DNA from: JBGOUJ01 sp041477005
Lineage (GTDB): Bacteria; Acidobacteriota; Terriglobia; Bryobacterales; JACQDG01
Assembly: GCA_041477005.1 (NCBI GenBank)
Contig: JBGOUJ010000336.1
Span: 1 to 8,585, forward strand
Direction: 5' to 3'
Length of the DNA stretch: 8,585 nt
Position 1 is the first letter of the stretch; every line of letters starts with the position of its first letter. A program made the translations under genes and the position numbers. Under the pieces are notes generated by a model. That model saw nothing but the letters and a program-made list of their open reading frames with translations, searched no databases and was not told where the DNA came from. Shown here piece after piece: positions 1 to 5,536 of the stretch.

Positions 1-1556
1 CTGCCAGCGGCCGTGACGGCGCTCCGGAGCCTCGCGGCGCGATTAGCGGCCGCATCCTCTGCGCCCAGACCGGCGAGCCGGTGAAAGGCGCGAGCGTGCA
101 GGCTGAGGGGTCTGACCAAGATCACTCCTGGCGCCAGGCCGCGCTCTCCTCCGCCGACGGCTCCTTCTCCTTCGAGCGCCTGCCGTCCGGCGCCTATTCC
201 CTCTTCTTAGAGAAAGCCGGCTACCAGCCCTACTCCTCTCGCGAGCCTGTCTCGCTCGACAGCAACCAGCGTCGATCGGGCATCGAGATCAAGCTGAACC
301 GCGCAGTGGTCATTACGGGCCGCGTCACGGACGCAGACGGCCTCCCCGTGGTCGGCTCCCAGGTAGCGACCTACCGCTTCGTCTGGTCCAACGGCCGGCG
401 GTGCCTGAACCGCTCGGAGGAGGCCCGCACCGATGACCGCGGCGTCTACCGTCTGTTCGGCCTTCCGGCCGGCCGCTATCTGATCGGCGCCTCGGCCTCG
501 AACCAGGAGCTCCCGCAGGGCGAAGTCGACCTGCGGCTGGCGAGCCTGTTTTATCCGGCCGCCGCCCGCCCCTCCGAGGCCGCGGCCCTGGAGGCGCGCT
601 GGGGTCAGGATCTCAGTGAGATCAACTTCGTCCTTCGGCCGCAGCCGACCTACGCCGTCTCGGGCGTCGTCGCCGACGCCGCGACCGGCGGTCCCTGCCG
701 CTCCTGTATCGTTCGCGCCATCACCATGGAGGAAGATTACACGTTCTCCGACCACCGCGCCGCCATAACCCCCGACGGCAGCTTTCGCGTTCGCGGCCTG
801 CTGCCGGGATCCTATCGCGTCCGCGCCGAGAAGATGGACCGTCCCGGCCACCACGCCGTCTCCTCTCGCACCGTCCAGATCACCAACCGTAATCTGCGCG
901 ACGTCAACCTGCTAGCCGGCGCCGGGCACACCGTCGCCGGCCGGGTCGTTCTCGAGTCGCCGCCTGCTGATTTTGGGAAGGTCGATATTCCCATCTTCCT
1001 GACCGCGGACGGACCGGGCGAGCGGCTACCAGTGAAGTCGGACCTGTCCTTCGAGGCTACGGGCCTGGCGGCCGAGACCTATCGCCTGCTCGTGCCCCGG
1101 CTACCGCAGGGAGCCTATCTGAAAGCCCTGCGCGTCGCGGGCCGGGACTTGCCCCGCCCGGAGATCGAGGTCCCCGAAGACGGCGATGTCGCCCAGCTTG
1201 AGCTCGTGCTGGCGTTCGACTCGCCCACCCTCGCGGGCCGCGTCAAGCCGCCGGATTCAGCCGGCAGCGGCCACCGCGTCACCGCCGCCACGATCGTGCT
1301 GTTCCCGCAAGAAAACCAGTCTGGCTTCGTCGTCCAGCGCCGCGCCGGCGCCGATCCGAGCGGCAGCTTCACCGTGACCGGCATCGCCCCGGGAGCTTAC
1401 ACCGTCTTCGCGTTTCCGCCCTCTCCAACTTCCGAGTGGGAGGACCCCGAAGTCCGGCGCCGGCTTCAGAGCTACGGCAAGTCGATCGATCTCGGCGCCG
1501 GCAAGCAGGAAGCCGTGGAGCTGTCGCTGGCCCCGCTGGCCGCCGAGCCGCAGTAG
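1..1556 (+). CDS. Tandem carboxypeptidase-regulatory-like repeat protein, 5' end missing
   Basis: The reading frame is open from the first complete codon (base 3) to the TAG at 1554-1556, so the gene starts before the window. The GTG at 81 is not a start: it encodes the Val of the conserved G-E-P-V-K-G-A strand that opens a module. About five beta-sandwich modules follow one another. Each opens with a strand such as ISGRI (about 42), ITGRV (312), VSGVV (657), VAGRV (933) or LAGRV (1230). Most close with D-G-S-F or a similar turn, then a P-G-x-Y-x-V strand (for example PSGAYSLF, LPAGRYLI, LPGSYRVR, APGAYTVF). This is the CarboxypepD_reg-like/CnaB-like fold. No peptidase catalytic domain is visible. 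Such proteins are abundant in Acidobacteriota and are usually exported; a role in surface adhesion or polymer binding is inference. The C-terminal tail (W-E-D-P-E-V ... Q-E-A-V-E-L-S-L) looks like a complete natural end. The aldolase gene begins 41 bases downstream on the same strand. Confidence 0.
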   Translation, partial: ASGRDGAPEPRGAISGRILCAQTGEPVKGASVQAEGSDQDHSWRQAALSSADGSFSFERLPSGAYSLFLEKAGYQPYSSREPVSLDSNQRRSGIEIKLNRAVVITGRVTDADGLPVVGSQVATYRFVWSNGRRCLNRSEEARTDDRGVYRLFGLPAGRYLIGASASNQELPQGEVDLRLASLFYPAAARPSEAAALEARWGQDLSEINFVLRPQPTYAVSGVVADAATGGPCRSCIVRAITMEEDYTFSDHRAAITPDGSFRVRGLLPGSYRVRAEKMDRPGHHAVSSRTVQITNRNLRDVNLLAGAGHTVAGRVVLESPPADFGKVDIPIFLTADGPGERLPVKSDLSFEATGLAAETYRLLVPRLPQGAYLKALRVAGRDLPRPEIEVPEDGDVAQLELVLAFDSPTLAGRVKPPDSAGSGHRVTAATIVLFPQENQSGFVVQRRAGADPSGSFTVTGIAPGAYTVFAFPPSPTSEWEDPEVRRRLQSYGKSIDLGAGKQEAVELSLAPLAAEPQ

Positions 1557-1597
1557 AATCAGAGTGGCCTCCGCGCCCGACCGGCGCCGCGCCGACT

Positions 1598-2494
1598 ATG
1601 AAACTCCACGGCATCTTTCCTCCCATCGCCACCCCCTTCGATCACAACGGCGACCTCTACATGGCCAAGATCCGCCACAACGTCGAGAAGTGGAACCGCA
1701 CCGGGCTCGCCGGCTACGTCGTCTGCGGCTCGACCGGCGAGAGCGTCATGCTCACCTGTGAAGAGAAGGCCCGGCTCTGGGGAGCGGTCGGCGAGGCGGC
1801 GGGGGCGCCCCCTGGTCCCGGGAAACTGCTCATCGCCGGCACCGGCATGGAGAGCGTGCGGGAGACCGTCCAGCTCACCAACATGGCCGCCGGCATCGGC
1901 TACCAGGCGGCCATGGTCCGCACGCCGCATTACTACAAGAACCTGATCAACAACGGCGCCGCCCAGGCGCTCTACTATCGGGCCGTGGCCGACCAATCCA
2001 AGATCCCGATCATCATCTACAACTGGCCGCAAGTGACCGGTGTGGACATTCCCGCGCGCACGGTCGTCGAGCTCGCCGAACACCCCAACATCATCGCGGT
2101 CAAGGAAAGCTCGGGCAACATCGAGAAAACGATGCAGATGGTGAACGAGTGCCCGCCCGCTTTCCAGGTATTGGTAGGATCAGCGCCAGCGCTCTACCCC
2201 TGCTTGATGGTCGGCGCGGTCGGCGCCATCCTGGCCTTCGCCAACGCGGCCCCTTACGCCTGTATCTCGATCTACGAGGCCGTCCGCGCTCGCGAGCACG
2301 AGGCTGCCGCCGACCTCCAACGCCGCGCCACGCCCGCCGCGGTGGCCGTCACCACCAAGTACGGCGTCCCCGGCCTGAAATACGCCATGGACCTCAACGG
2401 CTACTACGGCGGCCCGCCCCGCCTTCCGCTGGCGCCCCCCAGTCCGGAGGCGAAGCGCGAGATCGAGGAAGCGTTCCGGGACGTGAAGGGCTGA
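1598..2494 (+). CDS. DHDPS-superfamily aldolase, 4-hydroxy-2-oxoglutarate aldolase-like
   Basis: The product is 298 aa, the usual length for this Schiff-base (class I) pyruvate aldolase family, which forms a cytosolic TIM barrel. Visible motifs are GIFPPIATPF (5-14), the GSTGE carboxylate-binding loop (44-48), T-P-H-Y-Y (109-113), the catalytic Tyr141 in IIIYNWP and the Schiff-base Lys169 in IIAVKESSGN. The arginine that follows the Y-N-x-P motif in true dihydrodipicolinate synthases (Arg138 in E. coli DapA), which binds aspartate semialdehyde, is Val146 here. The C-terminal half (GVPGLKYAMD, then GYYGGPPRLPL) matches the pattern I remember from mammalian HOGA1. The likely reaction is therefore cleavage of 4-hydroxy-2-oxoglutarate or a similar 2-oxo acid to pyruvate plus an aldehyde; the substrate is inference. 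ATG 1598 was chosen because family homology begins there. An in-frame ATG at 1436 would lie inside the upstream gene and add 54 low-complexity residues. No clear Shine-Dalgarno precedes 1598. A short Pro/Gly insert (69-75) interrupts a helix region. Confidence 0.
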   Translation: MKLHGIFPPIATPFDHNGDLYMAKIRHNVEKWNRTGLAGYVVCGSTGESVMLTCEEKARLWGAVGEAAGAPPGPGKLLIAGTGMESVRETVQLTNMAAGIGYQAAMVRTPHYYKNLINNGAAQALYYRAVADQSKIPIIIYNWPQVTGVDIPARTVVELAEHPNIIAVKESSGNIEKTMQMVNECPPAFQVLVGSAPALYPCLMVGAVGAILAFANAAPYACISIYEAVRAREHEAAADLQRRATPAAVAVTTKYGVPGLKYAMDLNGYYGGPPRLPLAPPSPEAKREIEEAFRDVKG

Positions 2495-2543
2495 CTACGG
2501 AAGGTTTAGCTCAGAATAGCCCCCGATTTGTTACACTGTTTAC

Positions 2544-2550
2544 AGGCGGG
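2544..2550 (+). promoter_or_regulatory. Ribosome binding site that sets the adaptor start
   Basis: AGGCGGG ends four bases before the ATG at 2555 and differs from AGGAGG at one position in its first six bases. It supports ATG 2555 over the in-frame TTG at 2528, which would add nine residues and has no comparable purine-rich stretch before it. Confidence 0.
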
Positions 2551-2554
2551 ATCA

Positions 2555-3958
2555 ATGAACGCAATTTCTGGGTACTGGGGAAGATATCTGAGTGCGGGGC
2601 TGGCTTCTCCGGAGCCGTCACCTTCGGCCCCCTACGAGCCGCTGCGGCCGCTCGTCACCCCTCCGGCCAAACAGCGCGCCCCGAAGCTCGGCCCGCTGCT
2701 GGTTATCGTAGCGCTGGTCATCGTGGCGGCCGTGGTGTGGAATGTTCGCCGCAGGCAACAGGCCGCCGGGCAGGGAGCCGGAGGCGGCGCGGGCGGGCGG
2801 ACGGCCAAAGTCTTCCTCGGCCGCTTTGAAAGGTCTCTGCGCGTCAGCGGCTCGATAGGCGCCAGCAACTATGCCGCCATTACCGCGCCTCAATTGCGTG
2901 GACGCGAGGGCGGCGGAGGCGGGGGAGGCGGCAGCACGCCGTCGCAGCTCATCCTCTTCAAGCTGGCCGCGCCCGGCTCTCTGGTCAAGAAAGGCGATCC
3001 TATCGCCCAGTTCGACAATCAATGGGAGGATGAGCACTTGGAGGATCACAAAGCCAGCGTCTTTCAGGCTAAGGCTGTGGTGATCAGGCGCCAGGCCGAG
3101 ATGGCCGTCGAGAACGACGCCGAAGCGCAACTCCTCCGCATCTCACGGGCCGACTGGGAGAAGGCGAAGCTCGATCTGCGCACGGCCGAGATCCGCTCCG
3201 CGATCGACGCCGAGAAAATGAAGCTGGCCGTCGAGGAGACCGAGGCGCGCTACAAGCAGCTTGAGGAAGAAGTGCGGCTGAAAAAACTTTCCCAGGCTGC
3301 CGAACTCCGCGGCCTGGAAATCCAGGTCGATCTGCAGGAGAACCACGTCGGCCGCCATACCCACAATCTGGTGGGCTTGAACATGAAGAGCCCGATCGAT
3401 GGGCTGGTGGTGATGCAGCCGATCTGGCGGTCGGGCCAGATGGGCCAGGTGCAGGAAGGCGACCAGGTCTACCCCGGCTCCTACTTCATGCAGATTGTCG
3501 ACCTGTCGAAGATGGTCGTGAACGGCGTCATCAACCAGGTGGATAGCCAGGGGCTGCTGCTCGGCCAGCCCGCGAGCGTTCACCTCGATGCCTACGCCGA
3601 TCTTTCCCTGCCCGCGCATCTCACGGCGGTTGGCGCCATGGCTGGATCAGGACGCATGGGCCGTGGCGCCCGGGATCTTTACGTCAAGACGATCTCGGTT
3701 CGCTTCGCTATCGACACTCGGGATTCGCGCCTGATCCCCGACCTTTCGGCCAGCGCCGATGTCGAGATCAAGGCGCAGGAAAGGGCTCTGCAAATCCCCC
3801 GCGAGGCGGTAATAGAAGAGAAGGGCAAGACCTATGCCATGGTCCGCCGGGGTGAAACTTCCGAGAGGTGCGAGATCCAACTCGGCTCGCACAACAACAC
3901 CTGCGCGATCGTCCTGACCGGTCTGAGCGAGGGGGAAGAGGTTGTGCTCCCGCAGTGA
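2555..3958 (+). CDS. Membrane-anchored HlyD/RND-type efflux adaptor protein
   Basis: The 467-aa product has the order typical of a membrane fusion protein. A proline-rich cytoplasmic N-terminus (about 1-45) leads to one transmembrane helix (about 46-62) with a following RRR, so it is anchored in the inner membrane and faces the periplasm. The first half of the barrel-sandwich (lipoyl-like) domain includes LAAPGSLVKKGDPIAQFD (about 137-154). A long charged helical hairpin, a likely coiled coil, spans about 160-265. The second lipoyl half begins at MKSPIDGLVV (277-286) and continues into a beta-barrel with GDQVYPGSYFMQIVDL (302-317). A membrane-proximal domain closes the protein. A run of eight glycines (119-126, bases 2909-2932) sits inside the first lipoyl half. 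Such adaptors bridge an inner-membrane ABC or RND pump to an outer-membrane channel. No pump is encoded next to it: the next gene converges after 8 bases. The substrate cannot be read from the sequence. Confidence 0.
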   Translation: MNAISGYWGRYLSAGLASPEPSPSAPYEPLRPLVTPPAKQRAPKLGPLLVIVALVIVAAVVWNVRRRQQAAGQGAGGGAGGRTAKVFLGRFERSLRVSGSIGASNYAAITAPQLRGREGGGGGGGGSTPSQLILFKLAAPGSLVKKGDPIAQFDNQWEDEHLEDHKASVFQAKAVVIRRQAEMAVENDAEAQLLRISRADWEKAKLDLRTAEIRSAIDAEKMKLAVEETEARYKQLEEEVRLKKLSQAAELRGLEIQVDLQENHVGRHTHNLVGLNMKSPIDGLVVMQPIWRSGQMGQVQEGDQVYPGSYFMQIVDLSKMVVNGVINQVDSQGLLLGQPASVHLDAYADLSLPAHLTAVGAMAGSGRMGRGARDLYVKTISVRFAIDTRDSRLIPDLSASADVEIKAQERALQIPREAVIEEKGKTYAMVRRGETSERCEIQLGSHNNTCAIVLTGLSEGEEVVLPQ

Positions 3959-3966
3959 TGTCTCCG

Positions 3967-5139
3967 CTATACCTTCACCAGACTCCGGACAGCTTGGTCC
4001 ACCCGGCGCAGGGCTTCTTCGATATTGGCGAGTGAGGTGGCGTAGCTGAAGCGCAGGTAGCCTTCGCCGTAGGAGCCGAACGCGGCGCCGCTCAGAGCGG
4101 CCACGCCGGCGTTCTCGAGCAGGTGGTCGGCCAGCTCCTGGGAGGCTATTCCCGTGCCGGTGATATTGGGAAAGGCGTAAAAAGCCCCGGCTGGACTGGC
4201 GCAGCGGAAGCCGGGGATGCGGTTGAGGCCCTCTACGATTACGTCGCGCCGGCGGCGAAACTCGGCCACCATCCGGGTGACGCTCTCCTGCGGGCCGCCG
4301 AGCGCTTCGAGCGCCGCTCGCTGGGTGAAACTCGCCGTGCAGGAATTGGAATTGACCATCAGGCGGTTGACGGCCGGGACCAGCCACGGCGGCATCACCC
4401 CGTAGCCGATCCTCCAGCCGGTCATGGCGTAGGTCTTCGAGAAGCCGTCGAGCAGGATGGTCTTCTCGAGCATCCCATCGAGCGAAGCGATCGAGTGGTG
4501 CCGGTCCGTATAGAGGATGCGGCTGTAAATCTCATCCGAGAGTACGATCAGGTCACGATCGCGCACCAGCCGCGCGATCTCGGCCAGATCCGGCCCGGGA
4601 ATCGCGCCGCCCGTCGGGTTCTGCGGCGAATTCAGGATCAGCATTTTTGAGCGCGGCGACAGGCGCGAAGCCAGCGTGTCGAGATCGAGCGAGAAGCCGC
4701 GGCCTTCGACCAGCGGCAGCGGCACCGGCACGCCGTCCAGGTAGCGGATCATCGACTCGTAAATCGGAAAGCCGGGGTTGGGGTATAGCACCTCGTCGCC
4801 AGGCTCGATGAGCGCCAGCATCGGAAAGAAGAGGACCGGCTTGCCGCCGGGAACGACGCACACGTTGTCCGCTGAGACGCTCACGCCGCGAGTCTGGCTG
4901 ACATGCCCGGCGATCGCCTCCCGCAGCTCCGGATAGCCCTGCGTGGGGCCGTAGTGCGTCCAGCCTTCATCGAGCGCGCGCTTGGCGGCTTCGACGATGT
5001 TGGCCGGTGTCGGGAAATCCGGCTCGCCGATCTCCATGTGGACCACGCTGTGGCCCTGGGCCTCCAGCCGCCGCGCTCTGACCAGGACGTCAAAGGCCGA
5101 CTCGGTTCCGAGCTGGTGCATCCGCCGGGCAAGTTGCAT
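3967..5139 (-). CDS. Class I PLP-dependent aminotransferase (aspartate aminotransferase Ib-like)
   Basis: The 390-aa product is full length for a fold-type I aminotransferase and should act in the cytosol as a dimer, moving an amino group between an amino acid and a 2-oxo acid. Key elements in order are the N-terminal MEIGEPDFPTP (35-45), YGPTQGYPELREAI (63-76), the PGGK cofactor-phosphate loop (97-100), NPGFPIYESMI (121-131), NSPQNPTGG with Asn174 (170-178), SDEIYSRILY with Asp202 and Tyr205 (201-210), the Schiff-base Lys235 in DGFSKTYAMTGWRIGYG (231-247), and the carboxylate-binding Arg363 in GYLRFSYA (360-367). The layout fits subgroup I-gamma/Ib (aspartate or aromatic/branched donors), but the donor is not decidable by eye. 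ATG 5139 lies one base after the TGA of the DUF35 gene (TGATATG), which indicates translational coupling within the thiolase-DUF35 operon. The gene ends 8 bases from the convergent adaptor gene with no hairpin terminator in between. Confidence 0.
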   Translation of the reverse strand: MQLARRMHQLGTESAFDVLVRARRLEAQGHSVVHMEIGEPDFPTPANIVEAAKRALDEGWTHYGPTQGYPELREAIAGHVSQTRGVSVSADNVCVVPGGKPVLFFPMLALIEPGDEVLYPNPGFPIYESMIRYLDGVPVPLPLVEGRGFSLDLDTLASRLSPRSKMLILNSPQNPTGGAIPGPDLAEIARLVRDRDLIVLSDEIYSRILYTDRHHSIASLDGMLEKTILLDGFSKTYAMTGWRIGYGVMPPWLVPAVNRLMVNSNSCTASFTQRAALEALGGPQESVTRMVAEFRRRRDVIVEGLNRIPGFRCASPAGAFYAFPNITGTGIASQELADHLLENAGVAALSGAAFGSYGEGYLRFSYATSLANIEEALRRVDQAVRSLVKV

Positions 5140-5140
5140 A

Positions 5141-5443
5141 TCAGGCCGCCGAAAAGTAGTGAACGCCGTCCCGCTCCTCCACCAGCCGCACGCCGTCGCC
5201 CACCCCCACCGGCGGGCCGGCTATGCGGGCGGTCAATCGCGGTCCGCCCTCCAGATCCACGATCGCGATCTGAAACGGCAGGTCTTTCTCAAACGGCTCT
5301 GCCGCGGCATAGAGCGTGGTATGGGAGTAGATCCGTCCGTTGCCGGGAATCTCTTTCGTGCCAAACTCCTGCCCGCCGCAGCGGCAATACATCGGCCGGT
5401 TCACATAGGCTCTGCCGCAGGTGGAGCAATGAAAGACAGTCAT
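5141..5443 (-). CDS. DUF35 zinc-ribbon/OB-fold protein, thiolase partner
   Basis: The 100-aa product starts with a zinc ribbon (Cys6, Cys9, Cys20, Cys22) followed by an OB-fold: GRIYSHTTLY at about 38-47, then PFQIAIVDLEGG and GPPVGVGDGVRLV. This is the DUF35 (OB_aCoA_assoc) architecture. Family members bind acyl-CoA and sit with thiolases or HMG-CoA synthase in archaea, and with thiolase-like lyases in steroid degradation. Here the thiolase gene lies just upstream in the same operon, so a complex is likely. The second cysteine pair is spaced CxC (Y-C-R-C-G-G) rather than the usual CxxC, a one-residue shortening of the knuckle. ATG 5443 is preferred to the GTG at 5464, which lies inside the repeat hairpin and would add seven unlike residues. 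The Shine-Dalgarno is weak (AGTGG, four bases before ATG) and may be masked by RNA pairing. The stop is one base before the aminotransferase ATG. Confidence 0.
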   Translation of the reverse strand: MTVFHCSTCGRAYVNRPMYCRCGGQEFGTKEIPGNGRIYSHTTLYAAAEPFEKDLPFQIAIVDLEGGPRLTARIAGPPVGVGDGVRLVEERDGVHYFSAA

Positions 5444-5536
5444 GAAACCACTGAATGGAACCACAGATGAACACAGATAAACACAGATAAAAGCCGAACG
5501 CTCGATCTGTGTTTATCTGTGTTCATCTGTGGTTTC
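5444..5536 (-). promoter_or_regulatory. Possible alternative-pairing leader ahead of the DUF35 start
   Basis: In the operon mRNA (minus strand) the bases directly before the DUF35 ATG read GTGGTTTC (5451-5444). The bases directly after the thiolase TGA read GAAACCAC (5536-5529). These are perfect 8-base complements. The same GAAACCAC segment overlaps the outer edge of the 30-bp repeat stem, so it could pair either within that stem or with the weak ribosome site of DUF35. The complementarity is seen directly; any control of translation is inference. Confidence 0.
5459..5534. repeat. 76-base palindrome of six 10-base units (30-bp stem, 16-base loop)
   Basis: The left arm 5459-5488 and right arm 5505-5534 are exact reverse complements over 30 bases, separated by a 16-base spacer (5489-5504). 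The left side is made of three near-tandem decamers: ccacagatga (5461), acacagataa (5471) and acacagataa (5481). The right side holds the three inverted copies: atctgtgttt (5505), atctgtgttc (5515) and atctgtggtt (5525). Only 11 of the 30 arm bases are G or C, in contrast to the very GC-rich flanks. It begins two bases after the thiolase stop codon and ends 15 bases before the DUF35 ATG, leaving both reading frames intact. No T-run follows on either strand, so it is not a classical terminator. From memory it resembles dispersed CCACAGATGAACACAGAT-type repeats in environmental bacterial genomes; I could not check this. Confidence 0.

Noticed and set aside
81..1556. GTG at 81 as the start of the repeat protein
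   Set aside because: The frame stays open to the left edge and the GTG encodes a conserved Val inside the first module, so the gene is truncated by the window rather than starting here.
1436..1597. 54-residue N-terminal extension of the aldolase from ATG 1436
   Set aside because: It lies within the upstream gene in another frame, is rich in Arg, Ala and Pro, and does not match the family start at MKLHGIFPP.
2532..2537. TACACT as a -10 for the adaptor gene
   Set aside because: The best upstream hexamer, TTTAGC (2505-2510), is 21 bases away, so the pair is too weak to call.
5459..5534. Palindrome as a CRISPR array or Rho-independent terminator
   Set aside because: The units are 10 bases without unique spacers, and neither strand has a T-run after the stem; it also lies inside an operon.
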